64,000 bases of DNA from Apostichopus japonicus (taxonomy: Eukaryota > Echinodermata > Holothuroidea > Aspidochirotida > Stichopodidae), in NCBI RefSeq assembly GCF_037975245.1, contig NC_092567.1, positions 18,420,876 to 18,484,875 on the forward strand. The letters are read 5' to 3'. Shown here piece by piece: positions 47,301-58,074 of this stretch. The stretch's first letter is position 1. Each line of letters starts with the position of its first letter. The notes under the pieces were generated by a model that ran no database searches, was not told the DNA's origin, and saw only the letters and a program-made list of their open reading frames with translations. The position numbers were made by a program, and so were the translations under genes.

Positions 47301-50300
47301 TTTGTCCCTTGCAGAATACCTTCAGACTGTGGTAATTTCTTATCTTAAAGCTTCCCTGAAATTTCAAATATGAATACTATAGTGACTTCCTCCTGTCAAA
47401 TATCCCAAAACTTTCCACTACTGTAGGGGAAAGCCATGAGGAGAGGTTATGACAATGTACATACATTCATACAAGAATGTTTTATGTGCACATATTGTCC
47501 TTCGAACTACCCAAGTACCAATAAGTTCCAAATGGGGTTCACACATCACATTATGCCAATAAGGCTCCTTCATGAAATGGTAATAAACATGCTGCTGATA
47601 GGCAAATTTTTCTGGACAACAATCTTTTTGCAATCGTGTACAAGAAGCATTTATACTTACCTTCATCTCTTTCACCAATCACATTCAGTTTAAGTGCTTT
47701 ATCTTCCATCTGCTCTTCTTCTATATCACCGTCAATGTCCACCCAGTCGTCAAAGTCTTTATCAAAGACCTGAAGCCGAAATTTCTTTATCCCAAATTGA
47801 GATTTGATTTCTGGTTCTACATCACTTGCACTACATAAGAAAACCCTTTCTCTGGATCCATAAGTTACATGGTACCGTTTAAGTGCTTCACTGAAGACAC
47901 AAATATATAGAAACTAAAAAGTTGTTTCTTCTAACCTTTGAAGTTCAAAGTAACAATGATAAGGAATGAGATGCTCTATTTTAAGTATTAATGTTTCTCT
48001 AAACAAAGTACTTAAGTGTTACCATTCTCTGATTTTGATTTGTGTAAATTGATAAGGGTAAATGACAAGCAAAATCTTCATAAGCAAATATGACCCATTT
48101 TTTTTGAAAACACAATACATAGCTATGGAAATGTTGACTGTAACCAATAGTGCGCAAAACCATCAAAACAAAATACACTTTACCACCTTTGATAAAGATT
48201 GCATCTATTTTGCCAAATTCATGCAACCTATTTTCTCTTGCCTCTAGAACCATGCAACAACCTTTTGCATACAATGAACTGGGTAATTCAACAAAAGCTA
48301 ATGTATGCACTTCTTCAATGCTTGGAAATTGACTTTTCAAAGCTCTCTGAATCCCATCACAAAACTGATGTAACTTTTGAACGTCCCCTCCTGAGTTGGA
48401 TGTCATTTTGTCATCCAAAAAATTCTGACCAGCTCCATAATAGCACATAAGTAATTGATGACGCCTTGCCAATGTCTTACACAAATTCCGCCTGTTTTTC
48501 TGCCTATTGGCAATTTCTTTGAAATATGCATGTTTAGCTTCAAACCTCATTGTCCAGCAGTGAACAAGAGGTCCATATTTCAATATTGAACGAGGGTAAT
48601 GCAATAAGTAATGACTTTTTGGTTTAATTCTATCTTCAGGAAAGAGCTCTTTCAGAGCAACCAGAAATCCATGCACCAAATATTCCAAGTATGCAACCAT
48701 TTCACACGGTATAGAGGGAGCAAATGTAATTTCACAAATATCCATAAGTGACAAAAATAGTTCCCAGTTTTCATTTCCCTCTGGAATTGAGCTTCCTATG
48801 ATTAAAGGCAATAATCTCATCAGGCACCATGTTTGAGATGCTGTTTGTTTGATTTTGAAACTTCCCAGGTTAGCAGTGGTATTGCAAGTTGGTTTGCTTT
48901 TCTGATCACTTTTTCCAAAGGGAAAAAGTTTCAAAGCACTGTTAAAAGATTCCAAAGTGAACAAGCCATCCTGAATAAATGTTGTCACAACCTTCGTCAT
49001 TAATTCTGGAACAAGTCCTTCGAGCAAATCATGAGCTGGATCAGGTGGTAGACAACTGATTACATCAAAGTATTGCAAATCTGACAAAACAGATTTAGAA
49101 GCTACTCCATAAACATGCCTAAGACCTTGATTTTCCATAACTAACTGCACCTGATGTTTGTGACCAACACTTGTTCTTTCGATTAAACTGGATGAATCAA
49201 AATGATCTTGAATGTCATTACTACTTGCCATGCAAAATCTACATATTCTACCAGCATGAAAATGTTGCTGAAAGCCTCCTAACTGATGTGCTGCCAAGTT
49301 TTCCATGGAAACCAAACTAATGCAACCCTTGAATGTAAACTCCTCCTGGTTTAAAGTTGTTATTGTCACCCCCTTACTTTCTAAGACTTTAACATCCTCA
49401 AGAAGCGGTTTGAGCACTTTCCCAAAGCCATACTGTTTTATTAATCTTGTACAGCAGAGGCAAACAAGCTGAATTGATGACAATTTTGACCGAAACTTTG
49501 GGGATAAATTTCCAAGAACAAAATAAAATGCAGCAACTTTGTAGCTGTTAGCTTTACTTCTAAGTGGGTTCACCACACCAAAATCATTATAATAAAAATG
49601 AACTTGGAGTGCATGTGGCTCCAAAGAGAATAGGGGATGATTTTGAAATGCTTCACCATCACAGTAATCCTCATATCGTTTGTTCCCATGTCTAGAACGG
49701 GACTTCAGAACTTTTGCTAAAATATCATCATGACTTAAAAGACTTTTTAGAGTATCAAGCAATGGTACATAAATGAATGTATCATCTTTCCCACAGGTGG
49801 AACCTAGCACATGTTCAACTGGCTCGACTAAACCAAAATGCTCCTTATAAAAAGCTGTCTGTTTAATGTCTGAGGCCAACTTTTCAAAGATGTTATTTTT
49901 CTTTTCAAACTTTTCATCGATAAAATTAAAGATATCAGGATTTTTAGCCACTGTGAAACCAGAAGCTGAAAGTTTTTCTTTGATCTCTGTGCTATCATCC
50001 CTTGAACTTTTATAGATGAGTTCAGATAGCTCTAATATTATGCTATTTGTAACAGTAAGTGGTAGTTTATGCTTCTCTTTCATGCCTAAGATGAAAAGAG
50101 CAAAGTCTCTTTCCGTGGATCTTTCACCGATTTCTCTGATGTGTGATCCATCACCCAGAGCAGCAGCATCGATAGCACTTATTCCAGTTGATTCTGCAAG
50201 ACTATTTTTATGCGAATTATGAGTCACATCATCAACTTCTAAACCAATGTTTTCCGTCACTAGACTTGTGCCTACTTCAGTATCCTCATGCCCACCAGAG

Positions 50301-50888
50301 TTACTGTCATGCCTTATGTTAACATCGAACACTCTTTTATGAAATTTCCGCAGATGGGAATAAAACGTGCTGAACACCCGATATTTTCTTTCACAACCAT
50401 CTATTCCACATCTTATGGAGAAGTTGGGTTCAATACTATGTGAGAATCTTATGTGATGTAACAACTTTTTGAAAGTAATGGTCCTGAAAGTGTTACATAT
50501 TGAACAACTTTGCAACTGCAAGGATGCCATAAGGCCTAATCTAACAAAACCTTGGCTAGGCTTTATTAGGATGGCTTGGCATAAGTACTGGACAAACCTC
50601 ACAGCATTAATGCACACTCAGTTTTAATAGTTCAGTCTTGGCCTGCGCTAGCTAGGCTGTAAACTTTGATACAATGGTAGGCCACAGTGTAGGCCCTGCA
50701 TTGTACTAGTGGCTGTTACTTGTAAGACATAGCCTAGGCTTAGTTATAAAGTCTTCTAATCTTATATAGGCGAATAAGTAGCAGAACAGTTAGGCTAGTA
50801 AAGCCTATGCATAACAGTTATTTAATCTGTACTTTTATAAACCAAACAACTCTTTCAAGGGCTTAACGTCAACTTACACTTGTGACAT
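41030..50888 (-). CDS. CACTA-element accessory gene (PB1-like N-terminal domain), nine exons, 503 aa
   Basis: Minus-strand join in frame: 50888-50878, 47893-47661, 47021-46913, 46183-46016, 44986-44893, 43969-43625, 42950-42770, 42244-42159, 41314-41030 (1,512 nt, stop TGA). The first exon is only ATGTCACAAGT before a GTAAGT donor. Exon 2 encodes a ubiquitin/PB1-like module (KKFRLQVFDKDFDDWVDIDG); later exons give FHEEEKFLPWPNKFELHQDD, YPTTDQYNTAAKAVIKSFP, DALKNALKDKFRNERGHM, a lysine-rich stretch and a C-terminal helical domain ending …LPQKIISLIAKLQA. This combination resembles multicopy, poorly characterised animal proteins often labelled 'sterile alpha motif domain-containing protein 3-like'. 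By position it corresponds to the tnpA product of En/Spm. Its first intron contains the transposase ORF. Confidence 0.75.
42159..42244 (-). CDS. Accessory gene exon 8
   Basis: Phase 1 to 0, acceptor TTTCTGCTACAG, donor GAT|GTAAGC. Encodes DATWTAALWILPGFLKEDRN plus an acidic end. Confidence 0.72.
42770..42950 (-). CDS. Accessory gene exon 7
   Basis: Phase 0 to 1, donor AGGG|GTAAGT. Encodes IIEDFSAIISWDAVSEMFYK and a long helical stretch ending LTEKDKRG. Confidence 0.75.
43625..43969 (-). CDS. Accessory gene exon 6: basic, charged region
   Basis: 115 codons, phase 0 (acceptor TGGTTTTGTAG, donor CAG|GTAATT). Starts DALKNALKDKFRNERGHM, then a KKRK-containing linker that could serve as a nuclear signal, then a helical segment with a TFGERRRLVLEEKPPI block. 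Confidence 0.78.
44893..44986 (-). CDS. Accessory gene exon 5
   Basis: Acceptor CTTTTTTGTAG, donor TAT|GTAAGT, phase 2 to 0. Encodes YPTTDQYNTAAKAVIKSFPN and LAIKLPFCEPY. Confidence 0.75.
46016..46183 (-). CDS. Accessory gene exon 4
   Basis: Acceptor CATGCTTGATAG, donor GT|GTAAGT, phase 2 at both ends. Encodes PWPNKFELHQDDVRRDILVE followed by LLKGGPVSNRIKSAVIQATF, a helical block common to this protein family. Confidence 0.75.
46405..46458. repeat. Short dispersed repeat, copy 2
   Basis: Near-identical to 30104-30157 over about 50 bp; lies in an intron of the accessory gene. Confidence 0.65.
46913..47021 (-). CDS. Accessory gene exon 3: serine-rich linker
   Basis: Acceptor CCTTTGTCAG, donor CAG|GTAAGA, phase 1 to 2. 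Encodes a Ser/Asp-rich stretch (TSSSSSDDTIILVGNERD). Confidence 0.65.
47661..47893 (-). CDS. Accessory gene exon 2: PB1/ubiquitin-like module
   Basis: Acceptor TTTGTGTCTTCAG, donor GAAG|GTAAGT, phase 2 to 1. Encodes EALKRYHVTYGSRERVFLCS and the acidic PB1-like loop FDKDFDDWVDIDGDIEEEQ. Confidence 0.75.
47999..50540 (-). CDS. tnp2-like (CACTA) transposase with N-terminal zinc fingers
   Basis: One long exon. With the shared first exon (50888-50878) and acceptor GGTTTTGTTAG it gives 850 residues; if translated alone, the likely start is the ATG at 50530 (843 aa). N terminus: CSICN…H…H and CGIDGCERKYRVFSTFYSHL, two C2H2-type fingers. Central and C-terminal parts carry YYNDFGVVNP, CLPPDPAHDLLEG and MRFEAKHAYFK, which resemble the D…D.xH…E pattern of tnp2-type transposases (Asp316, Asp497 and Glu664 from ATG 50530; catalytic roles are inference). 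It ends in a stop at 47999, just before exon 2 of the accessory gene, and so lies wholly in that gene's first intron. No internal stop or frameshift. Confidence 0.8.
50878..50888 (-). CDS. Shared first coding exon of the CACTA element (ATG + 8 nt)
   Basis: ATG TCA CAA GT followed by GTAAGT. Ends in phase 2. Both candidate acceptors (before 50540 and before 47893) supply one base that completes the Val codon and continue in the right frame, giving MSQVLGLMASL… or MSQVEALKRYHV…. Confidence 0.65.
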
Positions 50889-51949
50889 GTTGCTTTAGAT
50901 TCATATAAAAATACAAGCGGCCGTTGAAGGTGAAGTCCAGTCGTGTCAAGTCTCGTCAAATGTGACGGCGAAGCGCTTCTGCGGGAACAAACTATGAAAT
51001 ACTAGGATTGGTCGCCAAGCAGTGCAGTGATGACAGTATACTGTATACTGTACTGTACGTACGTAGGTCTAAGGCATTGTGTTAGCGCCAAGCGCCAAGC
51101 GCGAACGAACCACCCTTTGTGAAAGAAAACTTGTCATTGGCTTAAAGTTTGAACCTTTCATTTGATATTATGTGGGGTTCTTTCTAATTTTTCAGATATG
51201 CACCCATTTTCTGGAATACCAACTTTGAATCTTTTACATTTTTACCAATATTTATTACCACATCCACATTATTGAAAGGCTGTATTCAGTGAATTAATGT
51301 AAAGTAGTGTTTTAGGAAATTTGTTTTTAACCAATGAGAAGTAAGAACACTTCTGAGACGTATAGTCTGTCATTATTCTCTCGGCGCGGCCTGGCTGCAA
51401 ACGTAACTTTTATTTCTAGTACGAATGAGTACATCATTGTAGAAAATTCTATAGAAGTCACAATGAAAAAAAATGTTTCAGCTATGGTCGACGTTTAAGG
51501 GTCAGGCATTGTTATCATCCGTTGTGGGGATAAATGTATGCTGGCCGTGCGAAAAAGCACAAAACACTTAAACGTACACAATCATGACAAAAATATTGTT
51601 CCAGCTAGCTCAAGCTGTACTTCTAAGAATATTTTGTAAACAAGTGTCTCGAGAAATACTCACGTTTAGGCTCTATCAGTTTGAATTGTGAGTCAAACCG
51701 TCTTCATGGGCCAATCCAGAAGGGGAGGGATTCAGTGTTTCGAGAAAATGATCGCAGTAGCTTATATACTTTCCGTTGTTTTGTTATGTACATAAGCGTA
51801 CGGGACTACCTTCGTTGAGGGGGGGGGGGGTCTGACGCAACACAAGCTAGCATGCTCGAAAAAGAGCGGCTGGTCTGAAGAAAAGGGTACCTTCTGATCG
51901 ATGGGTTGCAAACCTTCACCCTGTCTCATACGCGCCCATGGTTAGACCT
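50889..51949. other. Upstream region of the CACTA genes up to the Gypsy insertion
   Basis: Holds the presumed promoter and 5' UTR of the shared first exon. No ORF with a recognisable domain. It contains TA/GTACG-rich palindromic runs near 51,035-51,065 and a G run near 51,818-51,828. Confidence 0.45.
51945..51949. repeat. Left target-site duplication of the Gypsy element (GACCT)
   Basis: GACCT immediately before the LTR; the same 5 bp follow the other LTR at 58918-58922. Confidence 0.85.
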
Positions 51950-52792
51950 TTAGATGTTTCTGTTGAGAAACTAATCTAAAGTATAAAAAGATCGACATAC
52001 CTTTAAATACTATGTCTTTCCACGTCCATATCCCGGATTGTTGCCAACGCCAGAATCCTCAGGCTAAGTCAGCTGGTGTTTAAGTTACCAGACTCTGTAT
52101 ATGGTTGAAAGCTAGATACTACGAGCTAGATGCTACAGGCTAGACGCTAATGATGGCGCTATGACGCTAAATAATATACGGCTTCGCGATCCAGTGGCTT
52201 CCAGTAAATAAGTGGTATATGCTGTATCGCGTGAAGGCTTTCGCGACCGAATAGTCTCTAGGTACTAAAAAGATATATGTATGAACACGTAAACACTCCA
52301 CGAATCGGTGGCGAATATTTTCGCCAGCCCCTTTTAGAAGTGTTGATGCTCACGCTACATCTAGGTTATAATAAAATATAAGTCCTCGCTCGGCGCGATG
52401 GCTGTAGATATAAGTAAAAGTAGGTAAGGCGGACCTACGTATAAGTGCTTTAGGCAGAATCAACGGTAGGCTATATATAATTGGTAACGCTAAAATGTTC
52501 CTCGAAGTTAAGTCGACTTTAAGGTTGGATAAAGTGTCCTCGAGTAAAATCCACAGATAAAAATAAACGTTCTGTTAAAAGATCCTTAAATATACTAAAA
52601 TACGAGAATCAATCGCTGTAGAAGTCGTTCGCTACAAAATATATACGGTTGGCCAGGTTAATCGCTCGCGTCGCTCGTCGGTTGTGCCCACGCTTCCTAG
52701 AAACTTTCTAACCCCTGAAAATCAGGGGCTTCCGGAAACCCGTCACGGAATGTTCAATTCCAAAGGAGGGTGGACGAAACTAAATCACTACA
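51950..52792 (-). repeat. 3' LTR of the Gypsy element
   Basis: 843 bp. In element orientation it begins TGTAGTGATTTAG and ends CATCTAA. Same length and, by eye, same sequence as 58075-58917. Confidence 0.93.
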
Positions 52793-52806
52793 ACTAGCTC
52801 CTCCCC
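52793..52806 (-). promoter_or_regulatory. Polypurine tract
   Basis: GGGGAGGAGCTAGT on the minus strand directly abuts the 3' LTR, the expected place for plus-strand priming. Confidence 0.7.
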
Positions 52807-52871
52807 AGATTGCTGAGTAAGTGAGAGCAATCGAGTAAAACGATAAGTGTCGTACAACAGGAGCTAATGAT

Positions 52872-55800
52872 TCAATCGATGACGATGACTTCAACATAGC
52901 GGCTCGGCCAATGGACGTGTCTACCCGACCGAGTAACTCTGGTTGGTGGCGGCTTGGCGTTTTCTACAGGACGTGTAGGTGTCGAGGTAGCCGGGAGATC
53001 GGGTGTGGTAGGCGTAGTCGGTTTGGCTTTGTCAATGCGTCGAGACGGAGCTGAAGGTTTAGCGACTGTTGTGAATTCGTCGTCGAGGTACGCTGGTTTG
53101 AGTCGATCCAGACTGATGGTTGATCGCTTGCCACGTACCAAAAGAATAAAGAATTTATCATGTCGCTCAATGACTTGGTAAGGGCCATTGTAGTGAGGTT
53201 GTAATGGTGCACGAACAGCGTCGATACGTATCCAAACATGAGTGCAGGTATGCAGGTCTGGATGTATTTGGTTGCGGTAAGGAGGCGTTCTGGTCAAGGC
53301 AGGACGAAGGTTAGTCATGTACTGACGAAGACGATCCACGTAGTCAGATGGGTCCATCAGACTATCATCATCAGACGGTGAAACAATGTCACTGGGAAGA
53401 GCCAGTGTTGTGCCAAAAACCATTTCTGCAGCGGAACAGTTCATGTCCACCTTAAGAGAAGTGCGAATGCCTAAAAGGGCCAAAGGAAGTACTTCTGACC
53501 AGTGTGTGGAATCGGCAGCTGAAAGTGCTGACTTTAATTGCCGGTGAAAACGTTCCACAAGACCATTGGCTGCCGGATGGTAGGCGGTCGTTCGGATGCG
53601 ATGTGTTCCTAGTAGTTGGTTAAGGTGGCGAAAGAGGGAAGACTCGAATTGCGAACCTCTATCTGTTGTTATCACCGAAGGAACTCCAAAGGTAGAGACC
53701 CATCGTTTAACAAAGGATTTGGCTACGGTTTCGGCTGTGATGTTCGAAATCGGAATGGCTTCCGGCCATCTTGTAAAGCGGTCAACGATGGTGAGTAGAT
53801 AGGAATATCCCTCCGAGGGTGGCAGTGGTCCAACAATGTCCATGTGAATGTGCTGGAAGCGGGTCTGCGTCATCGGGAAACTACCAATTGGCGTTTTGGT
53901 GTGACGGTGAACCTTAACTTGTTGACACTTAATGCATGATTTGCACCAATTCGAGACATCTTTGTGTACGTTTGACCAAATGTAACGCTGCGTGATTAGT
54001 CGTTTGGTAGCATTGATGCCAGGGTGCGAAAGTGAGTGAAGAGAATCGAAGACTGCTCGTCGAAATTGTTGCGGAATGTAAGGTCTGGCTGTGCCAGTAG
54101 AGACATCACAGGTAATGGTGCCCTCCGCTGCGGGAAGGGGTACATCTGTAAGCTTTAACGAAGATGATTTCCGTAGCTGAATAAGCTCATCGTCGTGTTG
54201 TTGCGCAGATGCGATTGCTGTGAAATCGAGTGGTGATGAGGAGATAGTAACGCCGTATACGTTACGAGATAGCGCGTCTGCTACTACGTTGTCGCGACCT
54301 GGAATGTGACGTAGGTCGGTGGAGTATTGCGAAATATAATCTAGGTGACGAATTTCGCGAGGTGAATAGCGATCTGGCTTGGAAGCAAAGGCGTAAGTAA
54401 GTGGCTTGTGATCCGTGTAGACCGTAAAGCTTCGTCCATCGAGCAAGTGACGGAAGTGTCGAATGCTAAGGTAGACCGCCAGGAGTTCTCGACCAAAGGC
54501 ACTGTAGCGAGTTTCTGCTTTCTGGAGACGCTTAGAGAAAAATGATAATGGACGCCATGTACCATTGATAAACTGTTGCAGGACACCGCCCACAGCAAAA
54601 TCGGAGGCATCCACCATTAGTGAAAGGGTCGCTTGAGGCAACGGGTGATGAAGTAATGTCACCTGAGCTAAGGCAGTCTTGATGTCTTTGAAGGACTGGT
54701 GTTGTGCATCGGTCAGTTGAATAGATTTGTTCTTGACTTTAGACGAGAGTAAGTCAGTAAGAGGTTGCATAAGAGTAGCACAATGTGGAACAAAACGTCG
54801 ATAGAAATTGGCTAAACCAAGAAATGCACGCAACTGAGTGAGGTTTTCAGGTGCCGGGAAGTCTTGAACTGCTTGAACCTTCTCAGGCAGGGGACGGATT
54901 CCCTGACTGTCAACGTGATGGCCCAAGAATTCAAGTGAAGACACTCCAAGCTCACATTTACTAGGGTTGATATTAATGCCATAGCTGTCAAGTCGTTGAA
55001 ATAACTGGTTGAGGTGTTGATAATGCTCCTCGGCAGAGGAACTAGCCACTAAGAGATCATCCAGATAGGCGTATACAAAAGGCAAGCCTCGAAGTACCTC
55101 GTCGATGAAGCGTTGAAAGGTTTGAGCTGCGTTTTTTAGACCGAAAGGCATCCTAACGAACTCGAAGAGACCGAAAGGTGTCGTGATCGCGGTCTTTGGA
55201 ACGTCGGCCGGTTCAACTGGAATTTGGTGGTATGCACGTACAAGGTCAATTTTAGAGAAGATTATCTTGCCATGAAGGGTACCAGTAAAATCATGTATAT
55301 GCGGTATCGGGTAGCGGTCTGGAATAGTGACGCTGTTGAGGGAGCGATAGTCTCCACACGGTCTCCAATCGCCTGACTTCTTGGGTACCATATGTAGAGG
55401 TGAAGACCAAGAACTTTCAGAGGGTCTGATAATACCTAATTCCAGCATATGCTCAAATTCGTTTTTGGCAAGACGTAATCGATCAGGTGCGAGACGACGA
55501 GGACGGGCGAAAGTAGGTGGTCCTTTTGTGAGGATATGGTGGGTGATGTTATGTTTGACAGTGGCAGCTGTTCGACTGGGATTGACGAGGTGCGGAAACT
55601 GACGTAGTAACGAGCGATACTGTGAGTCGTGGTCATCAATGTGAAAAGTAAGATTGGAAGACTCTACTGTTGAACGAATACCAGTGATACTAAGGGAAGT
55701 ATGAAGATCAAGCAGTCGACGATGCTTGATATCGACTAGTAATGAGAAGTGTTCAAGGAAATCTGCACCTATGATAGGAGTTGAGACGTCAGCCTTAACA

Positions 55801-56108
55801 AAAATCCATCGGTAAATACGGCGTAAACCTATGTTGAGGGTTAGCGAAGATTCACCATATGTACCTATGTTGGTGAGATTTGCAGCTCTTAAGAAAGATC
55901 TCGCTGGTGTAGTCTTCTCTTTGCTCGTGGCAGGAATAACACTAACCTCTGCACCGGTGTCGATGAGGAAGCGGGTTCCTGTTTCCCTGTCCATTACGTA
56001 GAAAAGACGACTCTTAGGAGTGGGGCCAGACAGCTGTGTCGTCCCTAGTTGCTGGCCTGCTTGTTTAACAGATCCTGGGACTTCGGGTGTTTGCAAGGGG
56101 GGCGACAC
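52872..56108 (-). CDS. pol: Pol polyprotein (protease, RT, RNase H, integrase)
   Basis: 1,078 residues, unbroken. Retropepsin with DTG at 50-52; reverse transcriptase with YLDD at 348-351; RNase H with Asp500, Glu541 and Asp566; integrase with a zinc-binding H-H-C-C head (about 691-728, ending CKSCIKCQ) and catalytic Asp757, Asp816 and Glu852; then a GPY/F-like module ([21 protein letters not shown]) and a proline/threonine-rich tail. The frame is -1 relative to gag and overlaps it by 64 nt, so it is probably expressed by -1 frameshifting; the listed start is simply the first Met of the open frame. Confidence 0.96.
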   Translation of the reverse strand: MSPPLQTPEVPGSVKQAGQQLGTTQLSGPTPKSRLFYVMDRETGTRFLIDTGAEVSVIPATSKEKTTPARSFLRAANLTNIGTYGESSLTLNIGLRRIYRWIFVKADVSTPIIGADFLEHFSLLVDIKHRRLLDLHTSLSITGIRSTVESSNLTFHIDDHDSQYRSLLRQFPHLVNPSRTAATVKHNITHHILTKGPPTFARPRRLAPDRLRLAKNEFEHMLELGIIRPSESSWSSPLHMVPKKSGDWRPCGDYRSLNSVTIPDRYPIPHIHDFTGTLHGKIIFSKIDLVRAYHQIPVEPADVPKTAITTPFGLFEFVRMPFGLKNAAQTFQRFIDEVLRGLPFVYAYLDDLLVASSSAEEHYQHLNQLFQRLDSYGININPSKCELGVSSLEFLGHHVDSQGIRPLPEKVQAVQDFPAPENLTQLRAFLGLANFYRRFVPHCATLMQPLTDLLSSKVKNKSIQLTDAQHQSFKDIKTALAQVTLLHHPLPQATLSLMVDASDFAVGGVLQQFINGTWRPLSFFSKRLQKAETRYSAFGRELLAVYLSIRHFRHLLDGRSFTVYTDHKPLTYAFASKPDRYSPREIRHLDYISQYSTDLRHIPGRDNVVADALSRNVYGVTISSSPLDFTAIASAQQHDDELIQLRKSSSLKLTDVPLPAAEGTITCDVSTGTARPYIPQQFRRAVFDSLHSLSHPGINATKRLITQRYIWSNVHKDVSNWCKSCIKCQQVKVHRHTKTPIGSFPMTQTRFQHIHMDIVGPLPPSEGYSYLLTIVDRFTRWPEAIPISNITAETVAKSFVKRWVSTFGVPSVITTDRGSQFESSLFRHLNQLLGTHRIRTTAYHPAANGLVERFHRQLKSALSAADSTHWSEVLPLALLGIRTSLKVDMNCSAAEMVFGTTLALPSDIVSPSDDDSLMDPSDYVDRLRQYMTNLRPALTRTPPYRNQIHPDLHTCTHVWIRIDAVRAPLQPHYNGPYQVIERHDKFFILLVRGKRSTISLDRLKPAYLDDEFTTVAKPSAPSRRIDKAKPTTPTTPDLPATSTPTRPVENAKPPPTRVTRSGRHVHWPSRYVEVIVID

Positions 56109-56914
56109 TTTCTTGCATTATCCCCAAAGCTGTTGTGAAAGTAACAAAAGCTTGGGTTGCCAGCTGGTGAACGGCCACGAGGACGACTACGGGAGCGGGA
56201 GCGTTGTTTTAGCTGCTGGACGGTCCTGGTGAGCTCTTCTACTTGTAGGGATAGCTTATCCACTAGAGCGACGAGGTGAGTTGTGTCGGGTGAAATTGAT
56301 GTTTGTGCAACTTGTGGAGTGGCTGCGATGGCTGGTACGGAGTCAACGACTGCGGCGACGACTGGTGAGGGAGTAACCTCTAGAATTTTGTCGGCCAACG
56401 AGGCCAAACCGTGGATGTCAACTTGCTCGGAGGTAGAAGCGAGAATGAGCTGAACATTCGTGGGCAACCGTTGTAAGAAGAGTTGCTTCAGGATAGAGCT
56501 CTCGAGTTGCTGGTCTCCGAGGAGTTGGTACATGCGACGCAGTAGTTGACTCGGTTTTCTGTCGCCGAGGTCTTCAGTGGTCAGCAGCTGGCGTAGGCGC
56601 TTTTGTTCCGACTGAGATGTACGCTTTATGAGCTCGGACTTTAGAAAGTCGTACCGGTTCTTGGATGGTGGGGTGAGGAGTATGTCCCTAATTTCCTGCG
56701 CCACTTCCGGTTGGAGAGAAGAAATGACAAAGGCGAATTTGGTATCTTGGCTGGTAATACGGCGTGTAACGAAAAGGCTTTCTACCTGACCAAACCACAG
56801 GGCGGGGTCGTTTGGATAAAATGGGGGTAGTCTAAGATTAACTGCCGTAATGCTCGACTCTTGTGGCGGCTCGGGTTTAGACATGGTCGTAGCGGTTTCA
56901 TCTGGTGTTGCCAT
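56045..56914 (-). CDS. gag: Gag protein
   Basis: 289 residues from ATG 56914. A helical capsid-like region ([18 protein letters not shown]… ALADKILEV) is followed by an Arg/Ser-rich basic stretch and a C-terminal cysteine motif [19 protein letters not shown], common in invertebrate Gypsy Gags in place of a standard CCHC knuckle. A G-TTA-AAC heptamer lies in the gag frame near its end, inside the overlap with pol. Confidence 0.9.
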   Translation of the reverse strand: MATPDETATTMSKPEPPQESSITAVNLRLPPFYPNDPALWFGQVESLFVTRRITSQDTKFAFVISSLQPEVAQEIRDILLTPPSKNRYDFLKSELIKRTSQSEQKRLRQLLTTEDLGDRKPSQLLRRMYQLLGDQQLESSILKQLFLQRLPTNVQLILASTSEQVDIHGLASLADKILEVTPSPVVAAVVDSVPAIAATPQVAQTSISPDTTHLVALVDKLSLQVEELTRTVQQLKQRSRSRSRPRGRSPAGNPSFCYFHNSFGDNARKCRPPCKHPKSQDLLNKQASN

Positions 56915-57014
56915 CGTAACGTGAATGCCCTAGGCTACTAATGGAAATATACAATACAAAGCTAACACTTGAAGTGTAATAACAACTATGTGGGATAAAA
57001 TCCAAATATATACG

Positions 57015-57755
57015 CTACAGATGGGACAGCAAATTACATACGTCTGCTGAAAATGCCCTACAAATCTCTAGATGCCACCGTTGTTTTAGCGAAGACACTG
57101 CATGTAGACCGTCGTAGAGCTTGGTAAAGGTATTGCGTACAATCGCTCTCGTAATCCGACCAGTACGATTGCGACGTGTAGTGGGACGTCGAATGAAAGA
57201 ATGCCAATTTACTGTACGCGTAGTGATCCCTGACTGATGCTGTTGGTTGATATCGTGGATCGAGGCGTTAATAACGTCTAGCTTGCTGTCTAAGTCTCGT
57301 TGAAGTTGGTGTAGTTGCTCAGTGGAAAGAGTTGGCGTGGCTAAATTCTTGTGACTTTGAAATTTCTCGAACGAGGCCGTAGGGATGGTGACAAAAGAAA
57401 CTATACAATTAGGGTGAGTCTGTCTAAGTGTGTCACGAAAATGAATGAGCCTAGCAATAAGTTGATCAGCTGAGACAGATGAACAAGTAATAACTCGACT
57501 TTGCCTGGAAGTGCCTGTGAATGCTAACAAGTCGTTGATACCAGCTGCAAGACGTACTATCAACCAGTCGCTAGGGTTAAATCGTTGAATACGCTGTTGT
57601 GTGAGGGCGAGTAATTCTCCTACAGTGGCTCCACGCTTAATAACAAATTCAATACGATGCTGGAAGCTAGGTGGCGTAGTATAACGATCAAATGAATAGG
57701 CTCTAGAGTCAGCTACAAACAATAAATTTACAACAGGGCGGCTAATGTTAGACAT
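57015..57755 (-). CDS. SGNH/GDSL-hydrolase-like protein encoded upstream of gag
   Basis: 246 residues from ATG 57755 (the open frame runs back to 57941). Motifs fall where SGNH hydrolases have them: VADSRA near the N terminus (block I, Ser17 in place of the GDS serine), GATVGELL (possible block II glycine), AAGINDLL (block III G-x-N-D, Asn74), and YDGLH near the C terminus (block V D-x-x-H, Asp215 and His218). There is no signal peptide. Esterase domains are known in ORF1 of CR1-type non-LTR elements and in some tyrosine-recombinase elements; I do not know of them as a separate ORF ahead of gag in Ty3/Gypsy. Function (lipid or ester hydrolysis) is inference. The 100-nt gap to gag suggests reinitiation, an internal start or splicing. 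Confidence 0.65.
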   Translation of the reverse strand: MSNISRPVVNLLFVADSRAYSFDRYTTPPSFQHRIEFVIKRGATVGELLALTQQRIQRFNPSDWLIVRLAAGINDLLAFTGTSRQSRVITCSSVSADQLIARLIHFRDTLRQTHPNCIVSFVTIPTASFEKFQSHKNLATPTLSTEQLHQLQRDLDSKLDVINASIHDINQQHQSGITTRTVNWHSFIRRPTTRRNRTGRITRAIVRNTFTKLYDGLHAVSSLKQRWHLEICRAFSADVCNLLSHL

Positions 57756-58054
57756 TGGCAAAACATGTCTTAGGTCCTTCGTGAACAACCAGAAAATAGC
57801 GATAGGATGTAATAAACGTGAAAGGCCTAAATAATGAAGTGAGATAATCCTCCGTCTGGTAAATAATGAGGCAAACCGGTAATGTCTCTTGCCAAGAGTG
57901 AGTATCGAAAATAGACCAACACTGAAGTAACAAGACTCCAACGTTACACAACCATTGTAACACTAGTACAAAGTAAGCCCAACGATAGGCTACAGACTAC
58001 AGAGTAAACAAGCAGAAGCTAAATCTAAAACAAGGCCAGAATATGGGTGAAAAA

Positions 58055-58072
58055 ATCACGTCGGGGTCACCA
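58055..58072 (-). promoter_or_regulatory. Primer binding site, tRNA-Trp
   Basis: Plus-strand ATCACGTCGGGGTCACCA equals the 3' end of animal tRNA-Trp plus CCA over 18 nt, two bases from the 5' LTR. The element's RNA would pair with that tRNA to prime reverse transcription. Confidence 0.88.
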
Positions 58073-58074
58073 AT

